DNA of 64,000 nt from Paenibacillus marchantiae (GCF_028771845.1 NZ_CP118270.1:2542001-2606000), one strand, 5' to 3'; shown: positions 8,451 to 18,357, counted from the first letter of the stretch. Notes: generated by a model not told the origin, from the sequence alone. Program-made: numbers and translations.

Positions 8451-11400
8451 ATGAGACACATCGGATTACCTCCTAAACAGGGTCTGTACGACCCACAGTT
8501 CGAAAAAGACGCATGCGGAATGGGTTTTGTTGCCAACATCAAAGGAGTACCTTCACACGACATCGTTAGTCAGGCACTGACCATGCTGAGTAACATGGAA
8601 CACCGCGGAGGACAGGGCAGTGAGCCGAATTCCGGTGACGGAGCCGGTATCTTGATCCAGATTCCACATCGCTATTTTGCGCAGGAAGCGGACCGACTTG
8701 GTTTTGCATTACCTGAACAGGGCTTCTATGGCGTAGGGATGCTGTTCCTTTCACAGGACCCTGTCATTCGGAGCGCGCATGAAGAGAGCCTTAAGAAGAT
8801 CATCGAAGAAGAAGGCCAGACGTTCCTGGGTTTCCGGGATGTGCCTACGTTTGATGAGATGCTGGGACGTTCTGCGCTTGCAGCGAAGCCTTATGTGCGT
8901 CAGGTGTTCATTGGAAGATCGACAGATGTTAAGGATGAATTGGGATTTGAACGGAAATTGTACGTCATTCGTAGACGTGCGGAGCTGGCTATTCGTTATT
9001 CGGCGGATGAAGCAGAAGGTGGTTCATTCTACCTGCCAAGCTTGTCCTGTCGCAAAATCGTCTACAAAGGCATGCTCACAACGGAACAGGTGGGACAGTT
9101 CTATCTAGATCTTCAGGAAGATCTCGTGGAATCAGCGATTGCGCTTGTTCACTCCCGTTTCAGTACGAATACATTCCCAAGCTGGGAACGTGCTCACCCG
9201 TATCGCTTCATGATCCACAACGGTGAGATCAATACGATGCGTGGTAACGTGAACTGGATGCATGCCCGGCAGTCGCTGTTTGAGAGCGAATTGTTTGGTA
9301 ACGACATCTCGAAAGTAAAACCGGTTATCAATCCGGATGGTTCGGATACAGCAATGTTTGATAACACGCTGGAGTTCCTGTATTTGAGCGGCCGTTCATT
9401 GCCACACGTGGCCATGATGATGGTTCCTGAGCCTTGGAGTACAGATGAGGGAATGGACCCTGCCAAAAAGGCATTCTATGAATACCACAGCACGATGATG
9501 GAGCCTTGGGATGGACCAGCAGCAATGGCCTTTACGGACGGTTTGCAGATTGGTGCAACTCTTGACCGTAATGGTCTGCGTCCTGCACGTTACTATGTAA
9601 CGAAAGACGATCGTATTATTTTGTCCTCCGAGGTAGGGGTACTTGATATCGCTCCTGAAGAAATTCTCTATAAAGATCGTCTGCGTCCTGGACGTATGCT
9701 GCTTGTCGATACACAACAAGGACGGATCATCGCGGATGAGGAAGTGAAAGCTCTCATTGCGGCCGAGAATCCGTATCAGGATTGGCTCGATGAGCATCTG
9801 ATGGATCTGAATGAGCTGCCGGATGCACCGGAACTGCCTGATCCAAAACATGATAACGTAACCCAGCTTCAGCTGGCGTATGGATATACATTTGAAGAAT
9901 TGCGCAAAGTGTTGGAGCCCATGGCTTCAACAGGTATGGAAGCTACAGGCTCCATGGGTTATGATGCGCCGCTTGCGGTTCTTTCGGATCGTCCACAGCG
10001 TCTGTACAACTATTTTAAGCAGATGTTTGCACAAGTTACCAATCCACCGATCGATGCGATTCGTGAAGAGATTGTAACGTCTACGGCAACAACGATCGGA
10101 CCTGAGCGTAACCTGCTGAATCCTGAACCGGAGAGCTGTCGTCAGATTCGTTTGGATACACCGGTACTTTCTAATGAGGATTTTGCGAAGATTCGCCACG
10201 TTCGTCGTCCGGGCTTCCGTTCCATGACGATTCCGATCTTCTTTACAGCAAAAGAGGGTGCAGAAGGACTTCGCAAAGCGATGGAACTGCTCTTCGAAGC
10301 TTCAGACCGTGTCATTGACAAAGGTCACAACATTTTGATCCTGTCTGACCGTGGTGTGGACGCTGAGAATGCGGCTATTCCAGCATTGCTGGCTGTAGCA
10401 GGTTTGCATCACCATCTGATTCGTAAAGGAACCAGAACCAAAGTTAGCATTTTGCTGGAATCGGCAGAGCCGCGTGATATTCATCACTATGCCTTGTTGC
10501 TTGGTTACGGCGTAAGTGCGGTGAACCCTTATCTGGCGTTTGAAACGCTGGATGACATGATTCAGCAAGGGTTGCTGCGTGGCATCTCACATGAGAAAGC
10601 CGTGAAGAACTATATTAAAGCCGCTACCAAGGGCGTTATTAAAATATTGTCCAAAATGGGAATCTCGACGATTCAATCCTATCGTGGAGCTCAAATCTTT
10701 GAAGCCGTGGGTCTGAAATCGGACTTCGTTGACCGTTACTTTACGTGGACGCCTTCCCGAATTGGCGGGATTGGCCTGGAAGAAGTGGCTGCCGAAGCAT
10801 TGACTCATCACAACCGTGCCTTTACGGACAAGGATGGTAATGACAAAGTGCTGGATTCCGGCGGGGAATACCAATGGCGTAACGACGGAGAAGAGCATTT
10901 GTTCAATCCGCAAACGATCCATACGCTGCAGCATGCAGTACGTACGGGCGATTACAAACTGTATAAAAAGTATTCCAAACTCGTGCAAGGAGAAAATGAT
11001 CAGTTGCTGACCATTCGCTCCATGCTGAGACTAAAACCGGTCGGTCCTGCGATTCCTTTGGAAGAAGTAGAGTCCGTCGAAGACATTATGCGTCGTTTCA
11101 AAACAGGGGCAATGTCCTTCGGTTCAATCAGCAAAGAGGCACACGAAGATCTCGCTATTGCGATGAACCGTGTTGGTGGTAAATCCAATACAGGTGAAGG
11201 CGGCGAAGATCCGGCTCGCTTCATTAAAGATAGTAACGGTGATTCTCGTCGTAGTGCGATCAAACAGGTGGCATCCGGACGTTTTGGTGTAACATCCAAC
11301 TATCTGGTCAATGCTGACGAGATTCAGATCAAGATGGCACAGGGAGCAAAACCGGGTGAAGGTGGACAGCTGCCTGGACGTAAGGTATACCCTTGGGTTG

Positions 11401-13049
11401 CTGAGGTTCGTGGATCAACACCGGGTGTAGGTCTGATCTCTCCGCCACCGCATCATGATATCTATTCGATTGAGGATCTGGCTGAGTTGATCTATGACTT
11501 GAAAAATGCCAATCCACGTGCAGAGATCAACGTTAAATTGGTATCCGAAGTAGGCGTTGGAACGATTGCTGCTGGTGTAGCTAAAGGTCGTGCTGACATT
11601 ATCCTAGTAAGCGGTTATGACGGTGGAACAGGTGCTTCTCCACAAGGTTCGATTCGCCACGCGGGTATGCCTTGGGAGTTGGGACTTGCAGAAACGCATC
11701 AAACGTTGATGCTGAACAATCTGCGTGACCGTGTCGTGCTGGAAACTGACGGCAAAATGCTGAATGGTCGTGACTTGGCCATTGCTGCTTTGCTGGGAGC
11801 TGAGGAGTATGGATTCTCTACAGCACCACTCGTTGCACTCGGCTGTATCATGATGCGTGTCTGCCAGATGGATACATGTCCGGTAGGTGTAGCAACACAA
11901 AACCCTGAATTGCGTAAAAATTACACGGGAGATCCTGCTCATGTCGTTAACTTCATGCGTTTTGTCGCTGAAGACGTTCGTGAAATCATGGCTGATCTTG
12001 GTTTCCGTACGATTCAGGAAATGGTGGGTCGTACAGATTGCCTTGAAACAGTAGAGGCTGTAGACCACTGGAAGAAGAAAGGTGTAGATCTGTCCGTATT
12101 ACTGCATGTGCCTGAAATGCCGGAAGGCTCTGCACGTTACCGTACACAGCATCAAAACCACCAATTGGAGGAGACGCTGGATATGCAGCAGTTGTTGCCA
12201 TTGGCGCAACCTGCGCTTGAATCTGGTCAACCGGTTGAAGCGGTGCTTCCAATTACCAACGTTAACCGTGCAGTAGGAACCATTTTGGGTAGTGAAATCA
12301 CGCGCAAATATGGAATTGTAGGATTACCGGAAGATACGGTTCAATTCAAATTTGTCGGCTCCGCTGGACAAAGCTTTGGGGCCTTTGTACCTAAAGGTAT
12401 GACATTGACCGTTGAAGGGGATTCCAATGACTATGTAGGTAAAGGGTTGTCCGGAGGTAAACTGATCGTCATGCCTTCACCAAAAGCCACATTTGATGCC
12501 GAAGATAACATCATCATTGGTAACACGGCTCTATACGGGGCAACCAGTGGTGAAGCTTATATTCGTGGTATTGCTGGGGAGCGGTTTGCTGTACGGAACT
12601 CGGGTGCCAAAGTGGTTGTTGAAGGTGTAGGCGACCATGGTTGTGAGTACATGACAGGTGGCCGTGTCGTCGTTCTGGGTGATACAGGTCGTAACTTTGC
12701 AGCCGGGATGTCCGGAGGTATTGCTTATGTGTATGATCCAAAAGGCACATTCCTGAAACGTTGTAATCTGGAAATGGTACTTTTGGAGCGTATCGAAGAT
12801 GTTTCTGAGAGTGCAGATCTGCGAGGCATGATTCAACGTCATGTTGCGAATACAGGTAGTGCCGTTGGTCATCGCATTCTGGATAACTGGCAGCAATCTG
12901 TAGATCAATTTGTTCGTGTTATTCCGAAGGACTTCAAACGAATGACCGAGCAAATCGAACGGATTCAGGCAACGGGCCTGACCGGAGAGGCTGCTTTGCT
13001 GGCTGCTTTTGAAGCCAACATGCGTGAACTTGCACGTACAGGAGGTTAA
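8451..13049 (+). CDS. gltB: Glutamate synthase large subunit
   Basis: Large subunit of glutamate synthase, which makes two glutamates from glutamine and 2-oxoglutarate. The 1532-residue product has, in order, the glutamine amidotransferase domain whose nucleophile is Cys22 (KDACGMGF; the first 21 residues should be removed as a propeptide), a central domain, the FMN-binding synthase domain with [10 protein letters not shown] and GQLPGRK, the iron-sulfur cysteines [12 protein letters not shown] (about residues 1130-1145), and the C-terminal GxGxG beta-helix ([19 protein letters not shown]). I chose ATG 8451 after GAAAGG; the frame is open upstream to a TTG but without a ribosome site. No gltD small subunit lies in the window. 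Confidence 0.95.
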   Translation: MRHIGLPPKQGLYDPQFEKDACGMGFVANIKGVPSHDIVSQALTMLSNMEHRGGQGSEPNSGDGAGILIQIPHRYFAQEADRLGFALPEQGFYGVGMLFLSQDPVIRSAHEESLKKIIEEEGQTFLGFRDVPTFDEMLGRSALAAKPYVRQVFIGRSTDVKDELGFERKLYVIRRRAELAIRYSADEAEGGSFYLPSLSCRKIVYKGMLTTEQVGQFYLDLQEDLVESAIALVHSRFSTNTFPSWERAHPYRFMIHNGEINTMRGNVNWMHARQSLFESELFGNDISKVKPVINPDGSDTAMFDNTLEFLYLSGRSLPHVAMMMVPEPWSTDEGMDPAKKAFYEYHSTMMEPWDGPAAMAFTDGLQIGATLDRNGLRPARYYVTKDDRIILSSEVGVLDIAPEEILYKDRLRPGRMLLVDTQQGRIIADEEVKALIAAENPYQDWLDEHLMDLNELPDAPELPDPKHDNVTQLQLAYGYTFEELRKVLEPMASTGMEATGSMGYDAPLAVLSDRPQRLYNYFKQMFAQVTNPPIDAIREEIVTSTATTIGPERNLLNPEPESCRQIRLDTPVLSNEDFAKIRHVRRPGFRSMTIPIFFTAKEGAEGLRKAMELLFEASDRVIDKGHNILILSDRGVDAENAAIPALLAVAGLHHHLIRKGTRTKVSILLESAEPRDIHHYALLLGYGVSAVNPYLAFETLDDMIQQGLLRGISHEKAVKNYIKAATKGVIKILSKMGISTIQSYRGAQIFEAVGLKSDFVDRYFTWTPSRIGGIGLEEVAAEALTHHNRAFTDKDGNDKVLDSGGEYQWRNDGEEHLFNPQTIHTLQHAVRTGDYKLYKKYSKLVQGENDQLLTIRSMLRLKPVGPAIPLEEVESVEDIMRRFKTGAMSFGSISKEAHEDLAIAMNRVGGKSNTGEGGEDPARFIKDSNGDSRRSAIKQVASGRFGVTSNYLVNADEIQIKMAQGAKPGEGGQLPGRKVYPWVAEVRGSTPGVGLISPPPHHDIYSIEDLAELIYDLKNANPRAEINVKLVSEVGVGTIAAGVAKGRADIILVSGYDGGTGASPQGSIRHAGMPWELGLAETHQTLMLNNLRDRVVLETDGKMLNGRDLAIAALLGAEEYGFSTAPLVALGCIMMRVCQMDTCPVGVATQNPELRKNYTGDPAHVVNFMRFVAEDVREIMADLGFRTIQEMVGRTDCLETVEAVDHWKKKGVDLSVLLHVPEMPEGSARYRTQHQNHQLEETLDMQQLLPLAQPALESGQPVEAVLPITNVNRAVGTILGSEITRKYGIVGLPEDTVQFKFVGSAGQSFGAFVPKGMTLTVEGDSNDYVGKGLSGGKLIVMPSPKATFDAEDNIIIGNTALYGATSGEAYIRGIAGERFAVRNSGAKVVVEGVGDHGCEYMTGGRVVVLGDTGRNFAAGMSGGIAYVYDPKGTFLKRCNLEMVLLERIEDVSESADLRGMIQRHVANTGSAVGHRILDNWQQSVDQFVRVIPKDFKRMTEQIERIQATGLTGEAALLAAFEANMRELARTGG

Positions 13050-13090
13050 TATATTCCTGTCCGATTGCATGAACGGGTTGTATTAAGAAT

Positions 13091-13137
13091 AATAGGAGCT
13101 TTATGGCGGCCAATGCGGCGCTGTAGAGCTCCTATTT
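13091..13137 (+). terminator. Intrinsic terminator after gltB
   Basis: AATAGGAGCT (13091-13100) pairs with AGCTCCTATT (13127-13136); the loop holds a GC-rich sub-hairpin, and a short T-rich tail follows. It ends gltB about 45 bases past the stop. Confidence 0.7.
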
Positions 13138-13270
13138 GGTTTTCGACAAAATTAGAACCCGCACAAAAAACGCTATCGCCATGAGACGACAACATTGAAG
13201 AACTTTCTCAAGTATAATTAGGCTAGTTTTGGAGTGCAGGGAAAGTATAAAGATAAGAGAGGTTAGCGGA

Positions 13271-13426
13271 ATGAATATGAAGCAACCAAACAGGGGCGAT
13301 CGTAAGCCGAAAGGTAAACCAGTCGAAGCAACCCAGATGGACATCATGAAAGTTTTACTGCAATGCGGAATCGACCCGGAGCGTTGGAACCATTTCGTAT
13401 CCTCCGACAACAACAAGCGTGCTTGA
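13271..13426 (+). CDS. Small basic protein of unknown function (51 aa)
   Basis: I do not recognise the family. The predicted product begins MNMKQPNRGDRKPKGKP, a basic and probably disordered head, and continues with a short helix-prone part (TQMDIMKVLLQCGIDPERW). A -10-like TATAAT at 13213-13218 lies upstream and GAGAGG precedes the ATG. A longer start at 13229 has no ribosome site. The gene is followed by a terminator hairpin now split by the insertion sequence. The organised C-terminal half suggests a real gene rather than chance. Confidence 0.5.
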   Translation: MNMKQPNRGDRKPKGKPVEATQMDIMKVLLQCGIDPERWNHFVSSDNNKRA

Positions 13427-13470
13427 TAACACATCGACAAGCCTAGAATAGATGGAGGGAAATCAAGACA

Positions 13471-13495
13471 TAAAAAAGCCCAGCAACCGGAGAGT
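13471..13495. terminator. Left half of a terminator interrupted by the IS
   Basis: The A-run and AAGCCCAGCAACCGGAGA at 13473-13494 pair with TCTCGGTACTGGGTCTT in the flank beyond the other IS end (14792-14808, then CTTT): CCCAG with CTGGG, GAGA with TCTC, CC with GG. Joined without the IS these make a hairpin flanked by A and T runs, a bidirectional terminator between two converging genes. Confidence 0.6.
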
Positions 13496-13541
13496 GGGAC
13501 TGCACCCCTTTTGTGAGACAGGGATCAAAACACCTTGCAAG

Positions 13542-14384
13542 TTAAGTAGCCAGTCTTCGGAAATCCATCGGAGACTGGTTATTTAGTTTTGTTTGAATTC
13601 GAATTGAGTTATAGTAAGTAATGTAGTTTCGAACGGTCTGTTCAACGATGGCCGTCGTTGTAGACATCAGATCTTCGAGGTAGAACGTTTCAGACTTTAG
13701 TGTGGAATGAAACGACTCTATGGGGGCATTATCAGCGGGCGTTCCTTTTCGGGACATGCTCATGATAATGCCCTTTCCCTTTACTACAGCCTGGTAATTC
13801 TGGGACGTGTACACGCTACCTTGGTCGCTATGGAGCAGCATATTGCTTCGCTCTGGAAGTTGATTCAATGTATCCAGAACTAAGCATGTGTCCTGCTTGT
13901 CCGCTATACTGTAAGCGACAATTTCTCCGTTGTACAGATCCAAAATGCTTGAAAGGTACAACATTTTGTTACCAAACGGCAAATACGTAATGTCAGTCAC
14001 CAATTTTTGCAACGGAGCTTCTGCATGAAACTTTCGTTTAAGCAGATGTTCCGCTGGTTGTGCCGGTTGCCCAGTCGTTTTTCGCTTCTTGATCCTCACT
14101 CGGCATTGTAATCCCTCGCACTGCATGATTCGCTGAACTCTCTTGTGATTAATTGGACCTTCTGATCGAAGTAAGGCAGTGATCTTTCGATACCCATACC
14201 GAAACTTGTGTTGAGTGCAAAGTTGGATGACTTTCTCCACTGTTGGATCTGGGCGCTTCCTCTCAACGGCTGCCTTCCAGCGGTAGTAGGTCGCACGAGC
14301 AATTCCAAGCCATGTACAAGCCTCAGATATAGTTACTTCTTCTCGAATGGATTCAATCCAGGCGATGACGACCTCAGCTTCCAC
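13542..14384 (-). CDS. IS3-family transposase OrfB (DDE integrase)
   Basis: Catalytic half of the transposase, made as an OrfAB fusion by -1 frameshifting. The 280-residue frame has an N-terminal HTH-like segment (TISEACTWLGIARATYYRW), then the retroviral-type core with all three acidic residues: Asp in LVTDITYL, Asp in LLHSDQGSVY and Glu in NAPIESFHSTLKSE, with the family's later RxQ-like end (SIRIQTKLNNQSP). It begins upstream of the OrfA stop in the -1 frame. No stop or deletion is seen. Confidence 0.9.
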   Translation of the reverse strand: MEAEVVIAWIESIREEVTISEACTWLGIARATYYRWKAAVERKRPDPTVEKVIQLCTQHKFRYGYRKITALLRSEGPINHKRVQRIMQCEGLQCRVRIKKRKTTGQPAQPAEHLLKRKFHAEAPLQKLVTDITYLPFGNKMLYLSSILDLYNGEIVAYSIADKQDTCLVLDTLNQLPERSNMLLHSDQGSVYTSQNYQAVVKGKGIIMSMSRKGTPADNAPIESFHSTLKSETFYLEDLMSTTTAIVEQTVRNYITYYNSIRIQTKLNNQSPMDFRRLAT

Positions 14385-14686
14385 CTCCGTTCCAATTCCT
14401 TGTACTTTTTTAGCAGTTCCAATTGTTGCTTCAGGAAACGGTTTTCTGCTTTAACTTTTTCGAGCTCTGTGGAGTGACCTGGGCCTTTTCCATAGCTATA
14501 TTGCTTGCCTACGGGTTGCTCCAGGCGATGAACTTCTCCTTTTCGATACCACCTCATCCACGTTTTCAGCTGTGATTCATTCCGTATCCCCAGTTTCTCC
14601 ATAACTTCTTTTACGGGTACTTCTGCTAATCTCATTTCTATGGCTTTCATCTTTAGTTCCACGGGATAACTTACTCTAGTTGCCAA
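14333..14686 (-). CDS. IS3-family OrfA (DNA-binding part of transposase)
   Basis: 117-residue product with a helix-turn-helix (PVKEVMEKLGIRNESQLKTWMRWY) and a leucine-rich helix (ELEKVKAENRFLKQQLELLKK) for oligomerisation. It binds the IS ends and, fused to OrfB, forms the transposase. The codons CTA AAA AAG contain the A_AAA_AAG slippery heptamer at 14405-14411 (complement), just before the OrfB frame. The ATG is near the right inverted repeat. Confidence 0.9.
   Translation of the reverse strand: MATRVSYPVELKMKAIEMRLAEVPVKEVMEKLGIRNESQLKTWMRWYRKGEVHRLEQPVGKQYSYGKGPGHSTELEKVKAENRFLKQQLELLKKYKELERRWKLRSSSPGLNPFEKK
14405..14411 (-). other. Programmed -1 frameshift site
   Basis: A_AAA_AAG on the minus strand, in the correct phase of orfA (CTA AAA AAG). 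A -1 slip continues into the orfB frame, giving ...VQGIGTEVEAEVV. This is the usual way IS3-family elements make the full transposase. Confidence 0.8.
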
Positions 14687-14817
14687 TGCAAAAACACCTC
14701 CAAGATGATCTCCTTATCTTACGACAAGGTTTCATTCACTTGAAGGTGTTTTAATTTGTCTCTCGTTATGGGGTCAGTTCCAGTGATGTTTTCTCGGTAC
14801 TGGGTCTTCTTTGCGGT

Positions 14818-15186
14818 TTAATCCATACTACGCTCCATGCGGACAAAAGCAATAAAACGACGTGCCTCTTCTTCTGTTAAGGGTTTGCCATCAATCATCA
14901 GGCCGAAGCGTTCCAGCACTTCCTTATCTGATAATTCAAGGGCGTCCACGAACTCCCTTACGTCCTCATCCATTACGACATCATTTTGTTTCGTCCGTCC
15001 AATGAGATAATCAATAGATACGCCAAAGATGTCAGCAAGTCTCGTTAACACTTCGAAATCCGGTTTGCGTCGGTTTTTCTCGTAGTGGGAGAGAGCAGCT
15101 CTTGTAATATGAATGGAGCTCGCAAGTTCTTCTTGAGTAAGTCCCCGCTGTTCCCTTAATTCAGCAATGCGATTTCCGTAGCTCAT
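14818..15186 (-). CDS. XRE-family transcriptional regulator
   Basis: 122-residue repressor-like protein. An N-terminal Cro/CI-type helix-turn-helix spans residues 5-60 (LREQRGLTQEELASSIHITRAALSHYEKNRRKPDFEVLTRLADIFGVSIDYLIG, given here only as a location); the C-terminal part is acidic then helical, ending FIAFVRMERSMD, and may serve oligomerisation. GGGGGA precedes the ATG. It is divergent from the EPS operon. Two operator-like palindromes lie in the 331-base gap, and a third lies before a Cys-rich gene at 34.9 kb. By position it resembles SinR-type control of EPS, but it is shorter and lacks a recognised SinI partner. Confidence 0.85.
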   Translation of the reverse strand: MSYGNRIAELREQRGLTQEELASSIHITRAALSHYEKNRRKPDFEVLTRLADIFGVSIDYLIGRTKQNDVVMDEDVREFVDALELSDKEVLERFGLMIDGKPLTEEEARRFIAFVRMERSMD

Positions 15187-15361
15187 ATGCTATTTCCCCC
15201 TGAACGCCATCAAATATATATTGAAACAATCCTGAGCCAAGTGTTTGATCAGGGCAGCTTTCCTGCATCATCGTAACGCCTTAGTAGTCCTAGTTGTATA
15301 TAGGTCTGTCTAAGGACATCTCATATTGTCGTAAATCAAAAGAACCATGTCCAAATACTGC

Positions 15362-15416
15362 TTGACATGATACAAATTGTATCGTAAATTGGACGTATGG
15401 AGTTACAAAATGTATC
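15362..15416 (+). promoter_or_regulatory. EPS-side promoter with two XRE-type operators
   Basis: TTGACA at 15362-15367 and TAAATT at 15385-15390 have a 17-base spacer. The perfect palindrome GATACAAATTGTATC (15369-15383) fills that spacer, so a bound regulator would block polymerase. A second, one-mismatch copy GTTACAAAATGTATC (15402-15416) starts 33 bases further on, on the same helical face and just past the transcript start. The same palindrome recurs at 34882. The rest of the gap 15187-15518 shows no gene. Confidence 0.7.
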
Positions 15417-15518
15417 ATATGGGATATTTTAAGTATGACCACGTTGCCTAGCCAATATACCTGTGAGAAGGAGTATAGGCAACTCTTGCAAGCTAATCCA
15501 TTCTAAAGGAATGAAGCC

Positions 15519-15953
15519 ATGAATTCAATGATTCAGGAATGGGCGGATCTCAAATTAAATGTCCATATGTACATTCAGGAGTTTCATGGCAAATTGGTAG
15601 ACCGCAAAAGACGCCCCGTTCTGCTGCTAGGTATGGACACAAGAGCGATCACCTTCCTGAGCGACCTGGACTTGCCGATATCACCAGAGATGCTAATTGG
15701 TTTGGATGTAGAAGATAGCCATGTATGTGTGCGACTCCACGCAAAGCTGCAATGGAAACAGCCCTTCGGTGAGCTCACATTGTATCATTCAAACTTGCAT
15801 ATTCAGCAAGAGCAGACACTATATATAACGGGACAGTTAAATACAATGATTCGAGAAGTTCAGTTTCCGACCGTTTCCCGGTTTCAGTATGAGAAGGCAT
15901 CGGAACAACCTAACTTGCAGGAAACCTATCATTACATTGATTTTACCATATGA
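15519..15953 (+). CDS. Unknown protein at the head of the EPS operon
   Basis: The 144-residue product has no confident family. It is soluble, with an alternating beta-like pattern (RPVLLLGMDTRAITFLSDLDLPI, then GLDVEDSHVCVRLHAKLQWK) that loosely recalls a PilZ beta-barrel, but the c-di-GMP-binding RxxxR and D/NxSxxG motifs are not there. AAAGGAA precedes ATG 15519. It is the first gene after the operator-controlled promoter and lies about 150 bases before the phosphatase gene, so it may be co-expressed with the EPS genes. It could be a degenerate PilZ-like regulator; that is inference. Confidence 0.6.
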   Translation: MNSMIQEWADLKLNVHMYIQEFHGKLVDRKRRPVLLLGMDTRAITFLSDLDLPISPEMLIGLDVEDSHVCVRLHAKLQWKQPFGELTLYHSNLHIQQEQTLYITGQLNTMIREVQFPTVSRFQYEKASEQPNLQETYHYIDFTI

Positions 15954-16104
15954 AATGAACACATTCTAAACATATTCTGAACAAGCATGTACTTAACGCC
16001 ATTTTACTATATTTCATAGCGTTATGCATTAGTTCTTTAACACCAAAAGCATTTGCGCAATGAATAAAGGGGCGAGGGGGATCATACATTGAGGAAGTTT
16101 GGAT

Positions 16105-16863
16105 ATGGTTGAAATGCACTGCCACATTTTATCCGGTCTGGATGATGGCCCTGTTCATATGGAGCAGTCCATTGCGATGGCTGAGAAAGCGGCAGCCTCA
16201 GGAATTACCTCGATTATTGCTACTCCGCATCACCTGAACGGGCAGTACAACAATCAACCCAACGTGGTCAATCAGGCAGTGGACCTGCTACATGCAGAAC
16301 TTCGCAAACGCAACATTTGCTTGGAGATCCGTCCCGGACAGGAGATCAGGGTGCATGACAACCTGATTGCAGACTTATACGCAGGAAAGTGCTGCACACT
16401 CGCCGGGAGCCGATACATGTTGCTGGAATTGCCCTTTGGTCATATCCCCTCGCAGTTCCCCGGGATACTCCAAGAACTTAAGTTGGCGGGTATCATTCCT
16501 ATTATTGCTCATCCCGAACGAAATCGTCTAATCCAGAACAATCCCGATTTATTGGTTGAATATCTTGGGCAAGGTGCTTTATGTCAAATCACGGCTCAAT
16601 CGGTCATAGGACTTTTCGGGCGAAAAGTTCAGAGATGGTGTTTTCATTTTTGCAAAGAAAACGGATTTCATTTCATTTCATCGGATGCTCATAATTTGGA
16701 AGAAAGAACATTTTCAATGAAAGCTGCATATCACCTGCTTGAACGCCGATTTGGAGATCGTCTAGTTCAAAATTTGCAAAATAATGCGTGTTCGGTCTGG
16801 AACAATCAAATCATAAAGCCGGAAGAACCCGTAATTATGAAGCGTAGATTGTTGTTCTGGTAA
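16105..16863 (+). CDS. Tyrosine-protein phosphatase, CpsB/YwqE type (PHP family)
   Basis: Metal-dependent phosphatase that removes phosphate from the tyrosine kinase controlling polysaccharide export. The 252-residue product begins with the PHP metal motif HCHILSGLDDG and keeps later ligands in TPHHLNG, AHPERNR and SSDAHN. I chose ATG 16105 because GAGGAA lies eight bases upstream; the TTG at 16099 is too close. Followed at 68 bases by the co-polymerase gene, the usual B-C-D order of capsule loci. Confidence 0.88.
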   Translation: MVEMHCHILSGLDDGPVHMEQSIAMAEKAAASGITSIIATPHHLNGQYNNQPNVVNQAVDLLHAELRKRNICLEIRPGQEIRVHDNLIADLYAGKCCTLAGSRYMLLELPFGHIPSQFPGILQELKLAGIIPIIAHPERNRLIQNNPDLLVEYLGQGALCQITAQSVIGLFGRKVQRWCFHFCKENGFHFISSDAHNLEERTFSMKAAYHLLERRFGDRLVQNLQNNACSVWNNQIIKPEEPVIMKRRLLFW

Positions 16864-16931
16864 CCAGCTAAATATATACAGAAGAGACAATCTGCATCAT
16901 AATTTGCTGACTTAAATAGGAGGGATACGAG

Positions 16932-17684
16932 ATGGAGCTAAAAGAGTATATGCAAATTTTACGAAAACGAATTTGGATCATTATTGCTTTTGTTGCTGTT
17001 GCATGTATTGGGGCAGGGGTTAAAAGTTATTTTTTAACGGTACCTCTATATGAGGCGAACGCTAAATTAATCGTGAACCAGGCATATAACGTTCAAGGTG
17101 TTCCAAGCCTTGATATTAGTTCAATTCAAACCAATATTAAAGTAATTAGTTCTTATATGGAAATCATTAAATCTTCGGCAATCCTCGATAAAGTAGCTAC
17201 TACATACCCCGATCTTGGCATGAACGGTAATGAGCTGGGACAGATCCTACGGGTATCCACGGCAAATGAATCCCAGGTTATGAATTTAACCGTCACCGGT
17301 TTATCTTCTGAGAAAGCGGCAAAAACCGTAAATGCCGTTGCCAAAGTGTTTAAATCCCAAATCCCCGTAATTATGAAAGTGGATAATGTAACCATTCTGA
17401 GTGAAGCCAAACCCACGGATTCCTCTGGACCCATCAATGTCAATCCCGTTATGAACATCCTAATCAGTTTCTTTGTCGGACTTCTATTATCTATAGGGTT
17501 GATATTCCTGTTGGAATACTTGGACGATACTTTGAAAACAGAGGATGAATTGGAAAAAGAACTGCGTATACCTGCACTAGCCGTCATCTCGAGAATCCGA
17601 AAAGAAGACGCCCGTTTTTCCAAGCAATCAACAACATCTCAAAAACAGGTAGGTGATGGCCAGTATGCCACGGTTAACCAATGA
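16932..17684 (+). CDS. Polysaccharide co-polymerase / kinase modulator (Wzz/CpsC/YveK type)
   Basis: Membrane protein controlling polymer length and activating the adjacent tyrosine kinase. The 250-residue chain has two transmembrane helices (about residues 13-33 and 172-195) around an extracytoplasmic domain. The second helix is preceded by a Pro-rich motif (NVNPVMN) and followed by a cytoplasmic tail. Ribosome site AGGAGGG before ATG 16932. The 3' end overlaps the kinase start by about 20 bases, consistent with translational coupling. Confidence 0.88.
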   Translation: MELKEYMQILRKRIWIIIAFVAVACIGAGVKSYFLTVPLYEANAKLIVNQAYNVQGVPSLDISSIQTNIKVISSYMEIIKSSAILDKVATTYPDLGMNGNELGQILRVSTANESQVMNLTVTGLSSEKAAKTVNAVAKVFKSQIPVIMKVDNVTILSEAKPTDSSGPINVNPVMNILISFFVGLLLSIGLIFLLEYLDDTLKTEDELEKELRIPALAVISRIRKEDARFSKQSTTSQKQVGDGQYATVNQ

Positions 17685-18348
17685 AAAAGGGACCCTTGTA
17701 ACGATGGCTAATCCCAAGTCTACATCATCTGAAGCATATCGGAAGTTAAGAACCAATATCCAATTCTCATCGATTGATAGTCAGATTCAAACGATCATGA
17801 TTGCTTCGGCATTGTCCGGCGAAGGGAAAACTACAACGATCGGCAATCTGGCAGTTACCTATGCCCAAGAAGGAAAAAAGGTACTGCTTATGGATACGGA
17901 CCTGCGAAAACCTGCGGTGCATCGCATGTTTAATGTTCCTAACCATGTAGGTCTGACCAGTGTATTATCCAGCCAGTATAAAGTTACGGAAGTACTTCGG
18001 GAAACTGGAGTGGAAGGACTGCATGTCCTGTCTTCCGGCCCTATACCTCCTAACCCTTCAGAGATGATTGGATCTCGTAAAATGACGGCTTTGCTCCAGG
18101 ATTTGAAGGAAGAATACGATGTGATTTTATTTGATACACCTCCTGTTCTGGCAGTTACGGACGCTTTAATTATTAGTTCATTGTGTGATGGTGTCATTCT
18201 TGTTGTGAGCGCGGGCAAGGTGAAGAAGGATTTCGTTAAAAAGGCAAAAGCCCATCTCGAACATGTGAACGCACGTATCCTCGGAGCGGTCTTGAATAAT
18301 GTGCAGCTGCCCAAAAGTCGGAGTTCTTATTACGGCGGAAATGCATAA
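17665..18348 (+). CDS. Bacterial tyrosine kinase, CpsD/CapB/YveL type
   Basis: Cytoplasmic BY-kinase that autophosphorylates and regulates EPS assembly with the co-polymerase. Visible motifs: Walker A SGEGKTTT, Walker A' VLLMDTDLRKP, Walker B VILFDTPP. The C-terminal tyrosine cluster is short (SSYYGGNA), with only two tyrosines. Start uncertain: ATG 17665 is 11 bases from AGGTAGG; ATG 17656 and GTG 17653 are closer and less likely. Directly followed by the EAR-like RNA region, as epsB is in Bacillus subtilis. Confidence 0.87.
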   Translation: MPRLTNEKGTLVTMANPKSTSSEAYRKLRTNIQFSSIDSQIQTIMIASALSGEGKTTTIGNLAVTYAQEGKKVLLMDTDLRKPAVHRMFNVPNHVGLTSVLSSQYKVTEVLRETGVEGLHVLSSGPIPPNPSEMIGSRKMTALLQDLKEEYDVILFDTPPVLAVTDALIISSLCDGVILVVSAGKVKKDFVKKAKAHLEHVNARILGAVLNNVQLPKSRSSYYGGNA

Positions 18349-18357
18349 CGAATGTGC

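Larger units (their letters stand above)
13495..14782 (-). mobile_element. IS3-family insertion sequence (IS150-like)
   Basis: About 1.29 kb with two overlapping reading frames. The imperfect terminal inverted repeats extend some 40 bases: the left end begins TGGGACTGCACCCC and the right end, read inward, TGGAACTGACCCC; both continue to a shared AAAACACCTT. With TG...CA ends the flanks are GAG and GTG. If the element is taken one base shorter at each side, a 3-bp direct repeat AGT (13493-13495 and 14782-14784) appears, a size usual for this family. Both frames and the frameshift signal look intact, so the element may be active. Confidence 0.88.

Noticed and set aside
9396..9851. Antisense frames over gltB
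   Set aside because: No ribosome sites or family likeness; they mirror the codon bias of gltB.
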